From contig JAKZAP010000021.1 of assembly GCA_023053575.1 (NCBI GenBank), forward strand, positions 3,183,790-3,247,789: a DNA stretch of 64,000 nt, written 5' to 3'. The DNA comes from Branchinecta lynchi (Eukaryota > Arthropoda > Branchiopoda > Anostraca > Branchinectidae). Positions 1-11,870 of the stretch are shown here, in pieces. Numbering within the stretch: position 1 is the first letter of the stretch; each line of letters opens with the position of its first letter. The translations under genes were made by a program, and so were the position numbers. The notes beneath the pieces are model-generated. The model searched no databases. It was not told the DNA's origin and was given only the letters and a program-made list of their open reading frames with translations.

Positions 1-20
1 AACCACAACAGCACACTGAT

Positions 21-525
21 AAACAAGACCAAAGGTGTCGATGGAATCCCAAAAATCTAAAATTTGATTCAGAGAATTGGGTCTTGTCTTCGCCAGATCC
101 AGTCTTCACCAGGCTAATTATCAGAGAAAACCAATTTCAGATATACCTCTACAAGCCATATCTATTTTGACGATACTGACCAAGACTTCCTGCTTTACTT
201 CTGCCAAGTTTCCGGTTTCGACCGAATTTCGAGCGAAATACTAGTCCAGCAAAAAAAGAAAATTCAGAAACGAATCCAGCGTATCTCCGCAGAACATCTA
301 CTCAACTTTAAATAAAACTTTGACTTAATAAAGAATTCCGGTTAAAGCCGGATTCCGGACTAATTATATGTCCGGGTATAAAGGATTTTCACATACAGAC
401 TCAGCCTCTCTTCTTACCCCTTAATCTGTCATCTAATCAAACTTTTGCTTTTAACAAATTTTCCGATTTTGGCCAGATTCTGGGTGAACTAGTTGTTCGG
501 CGAGAAAATGGTGTACACCATCGTA
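21..525 (+). repeat. family A element, partial
   Basis: Begins AACAAGACCAAAGG...ATCCCAAAAA and enters the array of units with TTCCGGTTT...GGCCGGATTCC and CTAGTTGTTCGGCGAGAAAA. The far end is missing. Confidence 0.65.
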
Positions 526-607
526 ACTTACGATCAAGAATATGAATAGGTTGGAAACTGTTGTCCCAATGATTGAAAATCGAAAAGTATGCCCCTCAAT
601 CTTGAAT

Positions 608-905
608 AGATAGATAGATACTTTAATTTTAGCCGTTAGGCCATACACAAAATCATACATTTTTAAACACTTCGAGAGAGCGATTATATAAACTCACATG
701 TAAAACGCTTTAAACTACCACTACCAATAACTATTTACATCTTCTTTGACAAAACCTTTAACTGCCATTATCGCTGACCGTGAAGATGACTTTAGGATTA
801 ACAGACAGGTCAACTGAATAAGAAAGCGCTCTCGGAATGCCAACAAAATGTAATTGACTGACACAGCAGTTGGACTAAAACACCATTCCATCGGAGAGCA
901 AGGAA
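608..905 (-). mobile_element. LINE 3'-UTR relic
   Basis: An ATAG repeat at 608-630 precedes TTTAATTTTAGCCGTTAGGC; read on the minus strand this is a LINE-type tail of simple repeats after a short 3' UTR. No coding part is left. Confidence 0.35.
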
Positions 906-1124
906 TTCCAACTTATTTGTGAATCCTAAACCACTGGCCTTTTGACAGGGGAGAGTCGCCAAAGCTAATGAGCCAATCAAGAATAGACGTCGTTACAGAA
1001 TTCGCGAAACAGATTCGATTGACTTCGTGAATCTCAGGATCGATACTAAACACCTGGTGGCCCTTGAGCCTTGGGTGGGAGGCAATATTGACGACGGGCA
1101 GGGGCGGGGCGGGACGGTTGGCAC

Positions 1125-1285
1125 CAAGGCCGTATCCAGGGGGGGTTAGGGGGTTGACCCCCCCCAAACATACCAAAATAATCATTTGTATAGGCTTTTC
1201 CCTCTGATGTATGTCTTTTTTGTACTTTTTTCGGACCCGCAGGCACCCCCCCCCCCCCAAAAAAAAATTCCTGTATACGGGCCTG
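1125..1285 (+). mobile_element. hAT-like miniature element G, copy 1
   Basis: 161 bp with ends CAAGGCCGTATCCAGG and CCTGTATACGGGCCTG, flanked by the 8-bp duplication GTTGGCAC (1117-1124 and 1286-1293). Long G and C runs lie inside each end. Ends starting CARGG and 8-bp duplications are typical of hAT. Open frames crossing it are repeat-derived. Confidence 0.8.
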
Positions 1286-1801
1286 GTTGGCACACTGGTT
1301 CCACCCCAAGTGTACCTCCTACGCGTCTGTGATTAGCATTCCATGATTCCGTCGCACTCGCAAACTCGAAAGTATACGAACCCAACCTCTACTACACCCC
1401 AGTGCTTCCACTTCTACTGTATTTCAAAGTAGAATACATCGTTTAGGACCTTTCTACTTTTTGATTCTCTAATCTACTTTACTACATTATTCCTATTGTT
1501 TTTGGAGGTTTGATACGTTATTTCAACTCTTTATGTCTTTTTGTGGCTTACCAAGCAGAAAAGATGTTTATATCCAAAAATCTTGTCTGCGACACACTGC
1601 GTTCAAAACTCCTCAATTTAACCACGAAAGAGGCTGATTTTCGATCTTTTTGCCTGCGGCGCACAATTTTAACAGAATCTGGTTCTGTCATTAATATTGG
1701 GAACAGATATAGGCTGATTTTTCCCTGTTGTACACACAGTCAACACAGTTTGCTTGAGCGAAGTACCATAGAAGCCTATGATTATTCATAAACAACCCTG
1801 G

Positions 1802-2510
1802 GTAGATAGTTTTGTAGTTACACCCCTCCCACTCTCTCCACTTCTAGGCAACCGGGCCCAAAATTGCCCAAAAGTAAAGTACGTGACCCGTGACAGGTAT
1901 CGACATGTATAAAGTTGAAACTTGTCAGGCTCATGGGCATTAGTGTCTCTTTATACCTTTTGGGGGCCCCAGCCCCCAGACCCACTTGGCGCTGGGGCAA
2001 TTAGGCCCAGATTGCCCAGTGATTATTGTTCTTAATAGGTGAATATAGGATGATGAAATTCCTTGTGCTTTTAGATCATGGGGTTTGGTATACATTCTCC
2101 TTTCGGATATATCGGTCCAGGTACATTCTGATGGGACTTGACCCGCCTCCTCCACCCCCAACATCCCCGTTCATGGGCAATTGGGCCTAGATTGTCCATG
2201 AGTGAATTTTGTGACCAATAACCGGTATCAAACTCAATTTGGTACAGCTGTGGACACAGGGCCGTATCCAGGGGGGGGGGGTAGGGGGTTGAAACCTCCC
2301 CCGAATCATACAAAAATAATGATTTGCATAGGCTTTTCTCTCTGATCTATGTCTTTTTTGTCCGACCCGCAGGCACCCCCCCCCACAGGCACTCCCCCCC
2401 CAAAGAAAAAACACTGGATACGGGCCTGTGTGGACATATCAGTATAGATGTACATCTCGATGGGGCCTGACCGTCTCCTCCGCCCTCCAAGGTGTTTCAA
2501 ACTTTTTACT
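1802..2510. repeat. family M units (GGGCAATT type)
   Basis: Repeated blocks with GGGCAATTxGGCCxAGATT, a tail of pyrimidine/purine-rich CCTCCxCCCxCCAA, and a GTATCAAACTxAATTTGGTA-type word. The G copy 2 is inserted here. Related units occupy 8795-9150. Confidence 0.5.
2257..2428 (+). mobile_element. hAT-like miniature element G, copy 2
   Basis: 172 bp, same ends as copy 1, flanked by the 8-bp duplication TGTGGACA (2249-2256 and 2429-2436). Confidence 0.8.
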
Positions 2511-2561
2511 TTTAAAGCACAATGGACACTTCTAATGCTTTACTTTGTATTAAATGCTTCA

Positions 2562-3185
2562 CAAACAAACATTTCCGACTTCCTGTAGAAGGCGCTACGG
2601 AAATCGGCCGTTTTCTTGTTATCCGTTGTCTTTACCTCTCGGGAATTTCGGCGATTCAAATCTTAGGAGCTGGGATATCGTGGCAGGAAATTTAAAAATT
2701 CTCAGCATTGCTTGATAGAAAAGGATATATTTGAGATGTCACCAAAGTCAAGCCGCAGATGCAGTTTACCTGATTGTTCTAGTGTTTCATCAGAACTTCC
2801 ATGGCTCAAAGTGCCTATGAAAAGTTTTACTTTGTGGAGTAGTTTTGTGAAGCTTGATTAGCTTGCTTTATAAAATTTACCAGAATATGCAATAAGCTTA
2901 TAAAAAATAACATAGCTACAAAAATCATTGAAAAACAAATAACCTTTTCAAATCTGAATTATACAAGCTGATTTATGCATAAAATAAAGATCTACTAAGT
3001 ATTATAAGAAACATCACTTTTATCTTTGTCCAAGCTATTAAATTGAGCATGTACTGGCCCAAAAAATTACACTTTGAAATATCACAGAGAGGAAAAAGTT
3101 AAAAAAGCTGACGATCTAGGGGGTAAGCATTGTTCCTAGGTTTGTTACAGAGTGGGATTGGGGTAGTTTGATCTGCCTGTTAAAC
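2562..3185 (+). repeat. direct duplication, copy 1
   Basis: Aligns with 4847-5450 across about 0.6 kb (shared words GGCGCTACGGAAATCGGCCG, GATATCGTGGCAGGAAATTT, GGGGGTAAGCATTGTTCCTA) with scattered differences and small indels. No gene is recognised in it. Confidence 0.8.
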
Positions 3186-3329
3186 TTTAAACTCAAGGTT
3201 TGAGCGCTTGCGCATTGGTTTATCTTATACACTTCAAATGAAACCACCGCCTTCTTGGGCTGCTCTAGCTAGTCAAGAAATGATGACTCGGAAAATCGGT
3301 ATGTAGCTTGTGACGCAAATTTGAACAGT

Positions 3330-3985
3330 GCTTAAAGGACCCCTCGCACTATTTACTCCAACTTGACAGTATCTTAAAATATTTGAATACTTTAAAACTA
3401 TGCGGTGCTTTCGACAAATAACCCACGGTTTTGGCTGTTTAAGCCTTTTCCGAGACCCGTTGACTTATATTTGACGGAGCAAAACGGATAGACAGCTACA
3501 TTTTATAATAGCTATCTTTCGGCCCTTCTTGGCGAAGGGTCCTCTTTAGGCTAAAACTGGAAAGCGAACTTGTGGACAAACAATTAAAGATTCTTCCGTA
3601 AATATCGGATTTTCTGAACTTCTTCTCTGAAAATTGGTTGGAGTTAAAGCTGGTGCTGTGATCTCATTCTGGACACGGCTGCTGTTTTTGCTGTTCGATT
3701 GGGTCGTCGAAAGGGTAGAGATTTTTCTACATTTTGGTTTTGGAGTCACCTCACCTGTAGACTAAGTTGACTTGTAGGAAAAACAGGGAAACAATTTAAC
3801 ATAAACGGGCTTTCTGATGGAAAACCTTCTCGCAGACAACCGTCGACAGGGTGATACATATACACGGCAAGTGAGAAAATCAGCGTGGTTTGATCAGAGG
3901 GATTATAATGTATTGTATGAAATTGGGGTCTCCGGGTTTAGAAATTATGGAAGTAGGTTACATTAGTATTATATGTAAGAGAGGT
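3330..3985 (-). mobile_element. hammerhead-bearing retroelement, second copy
   Basis: This is the inverted counterpart of 44560-45600: the coding-like block at 3546-3749, the ribozyme motif at 3491-3553, and the CAACGGGTCTC block at 3430-3470 ending near the AAGGACCCCTCGC word at 3336. The gene-like frame 3546-3749 (MTPKPKCRKI start) belongs to it and is not a host gene. Confidence 0.4.
3491..3553 (-). ncRNA. hammerhead-like motif with a damaged core
   Basis: On the minus strand the order is core CTAAAGA (3543-3549; the G of CUGANGA is A), stem II (3521-3542), GAAA (3517-3520), triplet GTA (3497-3499) and GCTGTC (3491-3496). The core change should abolish cleavage. It ends a longer copy of the same element. 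Confidence 0.45.
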
Positions 3986-4105
3986 CCTTTAACGAACAGC
4001 CGAGCAACAATACTCCTCTGAAACTGTGTACGTTAGCAGTGCAATCAAGCGAGTAAGCATACTCTCGCTTATGAGACAAATTTAAGGAGGAAATTATATG
4101 CGTCG

Positions 4106-4386
4106 CAGATACTTTTGCTTTTTGGGATCCCAAAACGTAAGTGGAGGGATGCCTATGACATCGCAAAAGTTGTCCGTCTGTCCGTCCGTCCGTCTGTAAG
4201 CACGATAAATCTCGAAGGAAATGAGATATTTTTATGAAACTTGGTGTGAGGATTCGTTGGGTCGTCGGACCAGTCAAGTTCGTTCGTACCAGTCTCGGTG
4301 CCTGGCGAAGAGAGGACTCAATTGTCCGAATCAAATATTAGATTTTTGGGATCCCATCGACACCTTTGGTCTTGTTTTTTCCGTAG
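4106..4386 (-). repeat. family A, short deletion derivative
   Basis: Both ends are present (GGGATCCCAAAACGTAAG at 4124 and TTTTGGGATCCCATCG at 4345) with the subterminal CCGTCTGTCCGTCCGTCCG run and the GAAACTTGGTGTGAGGATTC block, but the whole internal array is absent. It shows that the two ends belong to one element. Confidence 0.7.
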
Positions 4387-4846
4387 TCGCAGCAGTCCCA
4401 ACTTGATAAAAACTCGCTCACTAATTTAGGATATGAGGTATGTAGCCTCCTGGCATTAGAGGTACAGTAGGCCAGACCCAACAAAGTATGGTATACTGTT
4501 GCGAATTTTCCTGACGTTGCAAGTTGACGTTAAGTGAACGAGACACTTTCTCTGCTGCTTGACCTGTTCCCAACCGCCTTGGTTCTCATTACTCGCTCGA
4601 TCGGCAACGGAAGGGTCGAGGAAGTTCGGCTCACTTTAGCGGGAAACAGAAGAGGAAATCTCCTTGAGAACTCTTCACGTGCCACCTATTTCCAGCAAAA
4701 AGCGAGCTCAGCTGTCAGAGATCGAAGAAAGGAACTACCAGGCCATCTCCACCGATAGCTTAGAACAATAAACTATCGCGCTACTTGTAGAAGTGTATCT
4801 TAAATCCGTCCCAGGTTGCCTTAAAGCAGAATGGATTTTAATTTTT

Positions 4847-5450
4847 ATAAACACTTCCGTCTTCCTTTAGAAGGCGCTACGAAAATCGGCCGTTTTCTTG
4901 TTATCCCTTGTCTTTACCTCTCTGGCATTTCGGCGATACAAATCTTAGGAGCTGGGATATCGTGGCAGGAAATTTAAAAACTCCCAGCAATGCTTGATAG
5001 AAAAGCATATATTTAAGATGTCACCAAAGTCAAGCCGCAGATACAGTTTCATCTGAAGTTCCATAGCTTAAAGTGCCTGCTAAAAGTTTGTCTTTGTGGA
5101 ATAGTGTTGTGAAGCTTGATTAGCTTGCTTTATAAAATGTTTCAGAATATGCAATAAGCTTAGAAAAAATAACCTAGCTACAAAAATCATTCAAAAACAA
5201 ATAACCTATTCAAATCTGAAGTATACAAGCTGATTTATTTATAAAATAAAGATCTACTGGGTATTATAAGAAACATCACTTTTATCTTTGTCCAAGCTAG
5301 TAAATTGAGCATGTACTGGCCCAAAACCACAGCATGTACTGGCCCAAATACCACAGAGAGGAAACTGTTGAAAAAGCTGCTGATCTAGGGGGTAAGCATT
5401 GTTCCTAGGTTGTTACAGAGTGGGATTGGGGTAGTTTGATGTGCCCTTTG
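4847..5450 (+). repeat. direct duplication, copy 2
   Basis: Second copy of 2562-3185, about 2.28 kb downstream in the same orientation. It carries its own small duplication of GCATGTACTGGCCCAAA (5307 and 5332). Confidence 0.8.
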
Positions 5451-6236
5451 AACTTTAAGACAAATTCACAACAGGTTTAGCTAATACTCGGTACCAGCCA
5501 GTTCCGGAATTACCCAATTTCTTTACCTAGCTCCCCTCTGGCAAATATTCTCCGCTAGAGAAAAAAATAAAATCCGTTCCACTTTCTTCAGATTCTCCAA
5601 ATACTTGCTTCGGCTACCCCCTTGGACAAGAAATTCCAAAATGATGAAAAAATATATCATACCCTGAGCTAATTCTCTAACCTGATTAGCAAGTACAACT
5701 CAAAACTCCAGTCCCACCCGTGGATCAAAATTATTAGAGTCTAAGTGTATATATATGTAACCGTGTTCAGCTTTTAGACAGTCAGAGAGTTTCAGTTTTT
5801 AGTTTTCGACTTTTTTGTTCCCTATGAAAGTGTTACATTTTGTTTTTGTTGTGTTTTCTTTTGGTTTTTGTACTCCGTCCTTTTTCTTTTTTGAAATTAC
5901 GGGTGATGAATAAATAATTAAAATTAATTGGGATGTGAATATTACGTGTGTGTAGGAGGGGAGGGGGGTACTTAGGGAGGGATGGAGGTGAACTAATAAA
6001 GGGAGAAAGTAAATAGTGTGAAGAGAGAAGTTTATTCGTGAACGGTGAAACGAAAGCACTCTGCATAGGCCAAGAAGTGTTGAACTTGTTTTCTTTTGAT
6101 TGGTTTTCCCACATTTTACCTCGCTGCGTTCAGTTTTGAAATATTTTGCGCCCAGCAGCTGCGTTGCATGTTAAGTAGTGGTATTTTCAGGCTATTTTCG
6201 AAAACTCATATTCCTGAGCCATTTCATCGCGACAAG

Positions 6237-6500
6237 ATAATTTCGAAAGAAATAGAAAACCGTGATTTTCGGGGTTTTTTCTTGATCAGCTAATTATCCC
6301 TCTAGGATGATGTGCGAGGGATAAATATAAATTCGGATATTTCGGTTGCACTTCCGGCAAACCGTTCTCAGCGAAAAACAAAACAAAACTAAATCGTAAA
6401 ATCCACCACAATCACAACAGGAGAACACATAATCCTAGAGGGATAATTAGCTGATCAAGAAAAAACCCCGAAAATCACGGTTTTCTATTTCTTTCGTAAT
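6237..6500. mobile_element. inverted-repeat insertion
   Basis: Arms of about 68 bp (6237-6308 and 6432-6500; ends TTTCGAAAGAAATAGAAAAC and GTTTTCTATTTCTTTCGTAA) around a 120-bp centre. The word CAAGATAATTTC occurs before the left arm and again at 6533, possibly a duplication. The surrounding sequence (6110-6560) is a diverged relative of 6890-7110. Confidence 0.65.
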
Positions 6501-6889
6501 GAATGGTCAGCTTGGCTTCAAACCTTATATTCAAGATAATTTCTAGTAAGAGTTGTGCTTTAAGAGTTACTGTGATTATTATTTTTGAGGATTTTGTTGA
6601 GCGCGTTCCGATAAAAAAAAAAAAAATAGAATCGACTTAAAGGACCCCTCTTGCTTATTCTGCCTTTTATAATATACTTAGCTCCAGTATGGAATTATAT
6701 GCTTCTAAAATCCCCACCTTTCTCCCTTGTTTCGTTTCGTAATTACGAGTTTTTAGCGCTTTTTCGGCCTTTCCTAGTTTTCCCGTCACCCAACGAAAAG
6801 TTTGTCGTAATCTTCAATGTACGCTGACAACTCTTTCACATATAAGTATGTGATACACCCCTCTTTATTACTTCTTTTATTTGCTTAGT

Positions 6890-7110
6890 TTTCCCACTTC
6901 TTAACCAAGACACGGTTCAGTTTTCAAATGTTTTGCGCCCAGCCGCCGCGTCGGAGAGCAGGAAGGTTGGATATACTCGACAGGCGCTAACAAGAGAATT
7001 GCTAGTTTTAGGTGGGAAGTAGTGGTATTTCCAAAAGAGTTTTTTCTGATTCATTTCATAGGGAAAAGATCGTTTCTAGTAAGAGTTGTGCTTTAAGGTT
7101 GCTGGGCTAG
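6890..7110 (+). repeat. diverged duplicate of 6110-6560
   Basis: Shared words TTTTGCGCCCAGC, GTAGTGGTATTT and TTTCTAGTAAGAGTTGTGCT occur in order in both segments; the inverted-repeat insertion is absent here. Confidence 0.55.
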
Positions 7111-7680
7111 ACGTCTCTGAAGTTTGCTAAGCTGTCCCGAAGAGCTCGAGAACAATGTGCATCGGAAGTAGCATCACTAGAAAAGCGCAAACTACTTTAG
7201 TAAAAGATACGAAGTTTCGTAAACGTATTGTAGCCTAGGGTCCGAAGAAAGTTGAAAGAGCAACGTTTCCTCAAAACTCTTTTTTGTAGATCTTCTTAGT
7301 TTTCCGATTTCTAGCAACTGGAAGCCTGAGAACATGGGAAATCCGCAGAGAAAGCTTAGAAATGCAGTCAATATTTCCAAAGAACTTTCCACGGGACGGG
7401 ACTTGAACTCAATAGCGTGATTCAAGATAGACAAGGCACAACACAACTCTAAATTCTATCACAAGTGGTCAAGGACAAGCAGAGGCGTTACTAGACAAAG
7501 TGTTTGGGGGGGGGGGGAGACCGACAGGCTAATCATTTTCACCGACTGTTTTGCAGAAATCCCTATGATCCAAGAGCACAAAGGAATTCCAGTTATTGTC
7601 AAGTTAAAAACAATCAAAATTGGCAGTCTGGACCCAATTGACCCTGAACAAGTGGGGTTAGAGTTTGGGACCCGCAAAAA

Positions 7681-8790
7681 GTAACAAGACCAAAGGTTTG
7701 ATGGGATCCCAAAAATTAATTTTTGATCCAGACAATTGGTTAGATTATAGAAGTCCAGTCTTCGCCAGATTCCTTGAGCACTTCACTATAAAATTTAGAA
7801 ACAGATTAAGTGAAATGGTAATCATATGAAAAGACCAAGTTCAAATATCGATTCAGCATGTGTGTTTGCCCCTATAGCCTGCGTCATATCTACTTTGACG
7901 AAAGTTCCTGCCTTAATTCTGACAAATTTCCGGTTTTAGCCGGATTCCAGGCAAACTACTTGTCTTGCAAAAAAAGAAATTCAAAAGCGGATTCAGCGTA
8001 TCTCCTTACCTATATATCAAACCTCTAATCAGCTTCAGATAAAACCTCAACTTAAAAAAAAATAAAATCGATTTCAGCCGGTTTCGTGGCGAACTATGTC
8101 TCCAGGTAGAAAATAATTTTCATGCATGAACTCAGCATGTCTTCGTACCCGTAAATCGAACACCTAATAAAATCCATATAAAACTTTTACTTTTAATAAA
8201 TTTTCCGATTTGGCCGTCTTCCGTCCAATCTACTTGTCCGGCGAGAAAATGACTTTCATATTCGGATTCAGCATGTTTCCCTATCCGTAAATCGAACCTC
8301 TAATCAACTTCAGATCAAACTTTTATTGTTGACACATTTTCCGGTTTGGGCCAGATTCCGGGCGATCTACTTGTCCGACGAGAAAATCATGTACATCATT
8401 TACACTCTTACCCCCAAATCGGACATCTAATCAACTTCAGATAAAACTTTTACTTTTAACAAACTTTCTGGTTTTGGCAGGATTCCGGGTGAACTACTTG
8501 TCCGGCGAGAAAATGGTTTTCATTTTCTTGTTCAGCCTTACCCCTTAATCGACTATCTCATTAGGTTTTAAATATTTTGTTCGCCCCTTAATTTGAAAAC
8601 CCTCCCCTAAACATACAGCTATCGGGCCTATCTACGAACTAGACATTTCCCTCGACTCGAAGAATCCTCACACCGAGTTTCATCAAAATATCTCATTCCC
8701 TTCGAGAACTATCGTGCTGACAGACGGACGGACGGACAACTTTTGCGATGTCATAGGGTATCCCTCCACTTACGTTTTGGGATCTTAAAA
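7681..8790 (+). repeat. family A element, near full length
   Basis: Starts AACAAGACCAAAGGTTTGAT, GGGATCCCAAAAATTAAT. The array keeps the word AAACTTTTA about every 137 bp (8181, 8318, 8454), with CTACTTGTCCGGCGAGAAAA in each unit. It ends with CAGACGGACGGACGGACAAC and ACGTTTTGGGATC. No coding potential. Confidence 0.8.
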
Positions 8791-8794
8791 AGAG

Positions 8795-9150
8795 ACCCAA
8801 ATACTCACAAACCTACCAAGTTTCAACTTGATACCTGTTGATTCCTGTCACCGGTAACGAGCTTTACTCCTGGGCAATCTGGGCGCAATTGCCCATGCAC
8901 GGGGTGGGTGGGGGAGGTGGAACTTTAAAAGCAATTTCCCAGCCCTACGATCTACACGTACAAGGAATATCATCGTCCTATGTCCAGTTCTGGTCAAGTT
9001 AGAACATTATTCAATGGTCGATTTGGGCCCGTTTGCCCCTGAGCCGGGTTGGGGTAGGGGATAGAACCTTTGAAAGGCACAACTAGACCCCAATACCCAC
9101 TAGTGTACCAAGTTTGAAATGTACTTGTACTGGTTCAGGAATTAAGGGCT
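8795..9150. repeat. family M units, second locus
   Basis: Opposite-strand-like units with ACCAAGTTTCAACTTGATAC, GGCGCAATTGCCCATGCA and GGGGTGGGTGGGGGAGG words directly after a family A end. Confidence 0.45.
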
Positions 9151-10095
9151 CCAAAAAATACGGTGAAAACCGGAAACTGCTGCAGCGCTCGCAATAGTGG
9201 ATTTTTCCAACGAACAGTCGACTACAAACCGACTGTTTTCGTGAAAAAATTGACTGTTTTTACGAAAAAGAGCGGCGTTTCGCTTCGACTACGCTTATTT
9301 TCTACCGACTGGTCGACAACACTGAGGGGGGACCGCTCCCCCCTCACCCTCCCATACATGACACCTCTGAGGATAAGGTGTTGACAGCCCACAGACAGCC
9401 TCAAGCGATTAGCTGAAGTGTATCTTAAAAGCAGCATAAATGATGAAGCCCTTTATTTCAACATAATTACCTACTCTACAACAAGACAAAAGGTTTCGAA
9501 GGGATCCCAAAGGGGGAATACTGTGGACTAACTGATCCTGTCGAGAAAATGAGCTTCCCTTAATGACCCTCATTGGCACAGAGCACTGAGCAGAATAATC
9601 ATGTTCGTTCGTAAACTCCCGGTACTGACCGGATTCCGATCGAACAATCCATAAATATTATCATACACTACTAAGTTTAAAGAAAATATCTCAACCTCTT
9701 CAAAAGTTTTCCTCCTATTCTCTCTCATTATTCCAAGTTCAGACCGGCCGTAGTCTGTCGCCCTCTCACGGGCTTATTCGTCTGTTTGACTCTTAAGTAG
9801 ATTTTGTTTGTATGTCTTGTGTTTTCCAATTGTGTCTTCATATTTTCCTTTGTACTCCACAGTTTTCGTCTTGTACGATTTGTGGGTTAAAAATAAATTT
9901 GTATTACGCGGCCAGAGCAGAGTAAGAAACCCCTTTCTATTAAAAGAATCACACAGGGAGTGTTCCACAGTCATGAATATCCGATCATTGGCATCCCTCT
10001 CTAAGCTGACGAAACCCCAAGTTCGCCGATGAGCTGCAGGCGCGACTCCAACCAAGAGCAACTAACACTGACGATCTCGAGGGGATTCTGAAGTA

Positions 10096-10454
10096 GGATA
10101 AAGCAGCTTTTACATGATGCGTCGTTGCGCTGCGCGCTGTGTATGCTCTTACACTGCGTACAGGTTGCATAGCGTCTCTTTCACACCTGCGCGACGGCCT
10201 CTTACGCTGAATCCTCGATTCTTTCGTTACCAAATTTTTCTTCGTCGTTGGTAGGTTTTCTCCAGTTTGTCTTAAAAAACTTCAATTTTCCACTGACACA
10301 TCTGATGCCTATGTGTTGACGCAACGCAAGAATAGAACTTGCCGAACTACTCTTGCGTTGCGTTTTATTGTCTGCGTTACATAACCGGAAGCGCTACGCA
10401 GAGGTTGCGTAGCACAGTGTCATAGCCTCAATGCGTCGTTGTGACAGCGGCTTA
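10096..10454. mobile_element. relative of the TTTAA-flanked TIR element
   Basis: Left AAGCAGCTTTTACATGATGC and right GACAGCGGCTTA, with TGCGTCGTTG words near both ends and several GCGTAGC repeats inside. Flanks do not match, so boundaries are approximate. Confidence 0.5.
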
Positions 10455-10609
10455 CCCGATGAAAAATTTGTAGCCTGCGTAGATGTATGGTAGTTAAACG
10501 AAAAAGTTGCATGTAATACTAAGTAATAGCAAAGAATACTATCATTTAATGTGCCTGAGACTGGTCCAATCTTAAGTAGTAGAATCAAGAATTGCTAATA
10601 GTAGCATAA

Positions 10610-11070
10610 GATAAGATAAGATTTATTCCACTAAAAGCACTGAGGCCATGGGAAAAAAATAAACACAAACAAAATAAAAAACACAAACCAAATAAATGCT
10701 AACTATTTTACATATTCCTGTACAGGAATCTTTCTCTGTGGTTCATCGAGACCGAAAGGAATCTTCCCAACTTTTCAATATCACCAAATATTTTACTTTC
10801 CATTACTTTTACCAACCAATCCTCCCCCCAATTACTAACACCAAAAAATTCCCCACGAAGATCTGTAAGCTCAGGACATACGCACATTACGTGAAAAACA
10901 TTTTCGTCCAAATGTCCACACATTGGGCAAAAGTAAGGACCAGACAACACTCTTACCTTACCCAAATATCTTCTACGCATTCCTAAAGGTAGACAATCAC
11001 CTCGTAAACTCATGAACAACCTCAAGTGATCTGCTGGAATCCCCGCCTTGAAATAAATTTCCTCCCCCCA
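10610..11070 (-). mobile_element. LINE 3' end with zinc-finger-like C-terminus
   Basis: The minus-strand frame has YETWGEEIYFKAGIPA, MRRRYLG and CPMCGHLDENVFHVMCVCP, a Cys/His cluster common at LINE C-termini. The tail is a repeat of TAAGA type at 10607-10623. The first residues of the open frame (above 11070) come from an adjoining hairpin repeat. Confidence 0.65.
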
Positions 11071-11074
11071 TGTC

Positions 11075-11172
11075 TCATATAGTAGTATGCAGTAACACGG
11101 TGGCCTGAAAGTAGAAGCATGCAGTAGCATCCGTTAGTACTGCATGCTACGTTTTCGTACTACTTCATACTA
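11075..11172. repeat. hairpin repeat N, copy 1
   Basis: GTAGTATGCAGTA...GGTGGCC, a GCATGCAGTAGC/GTACTGCATGC hairpin and TTTTCGTACTACTTCATACT. It matches 44436-44515 over about 80 bp. Confidence 0.55.
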
Positions 11173-11437
11173 CTAGTTTGACAGACATTTTTCATAGGTT
11201 AACACTCTGTCAAGAAACATGTGCTAACGAAACGAAAGACTAGTTTACCTTTTTCACATAATTTGTGGCTTCTTCCTCCGTCATGGTCTCCGCCGAGATT
11301 CCCCCCCTCCGAGATCGTACGGGTGCAGGAGCATTGTTAATCATTGGAGATTCCTCAGTGTCTTCGGGGCTGAGCAATGCCCTCTGTTTCGCGTCTTTTG
11401 CTGCCTCCTGCAAGGGTAGTCTTATTTAGAAGACTAT

Positions 11438-11852
11438 AGGCATATCCTCGCCGTTCCCCGAGGACTCCACTTGAGGAGTCCCCGCGTTTTTGTTTGTCCC
11501 GCGGACTCACTCCCCGTGTTCTCGCGAGTCCTCACGGACGGGGAATGCTCTGATTATCATCACCATCATCAAAAAGGACTCCCTTTCAGATTCGGAGGGG
11601 AATCAATTTTCGCTGGTTGAGGTGCAATGTAAAATTAATTAAAAATAATCAGAATAAACAAAACCAAAAATAAAGTGGCTCCAGACTAATTTCGTCAACT
11701 GCATATCTATTTTTCGAACAAAATCCATGCTGGAAGCATTTCCCGTGTTCTCGCTGTTTCTGTCCGCGGAGTCCGCGTGGAGTGACTCCCTCTATTCTCG
11801 CCGTTCCTTTCGATTCCTCGAGGAGTCCTCGGGGAACGGCGAGAATACGCCT
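11438..11852. mobile_element. TIR miniature element E, copy 1
   Basis: 415 bp with inverted ends AGGCATATCCTCGCCGTTCC and GGAACGGCGAGAATACGCCT, flanked by TAT on both sides (11435-11437 and 11853-11855). A 3-bp T-starting duplication suggests a PIF/Harbinger-type element. The frames crossing it are not genes. Confidence 0.75.
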
Positions 11853-11870
11853 TATCTAACTTGCTTTCCG

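Noticed and set aside
913..1385. Overlapping minus-strand open frames with Pro/Gly runs
   Set aside because: They read through the C and G runs of the G miniature element; no domain and no splice support.
4221..4406. 61-codon frame MRYFYETWCEDS
   Set aside because: It lies in the short family A derivative and repeats the GAAACTTGGTGTGAGG block seen in non-coding copies.
10708..10986. Plus-strand frame overlapping the LINE
   Set aside because: It is the antisense shadow of the LINE C-terminal frame with the CPMCGH cluster.
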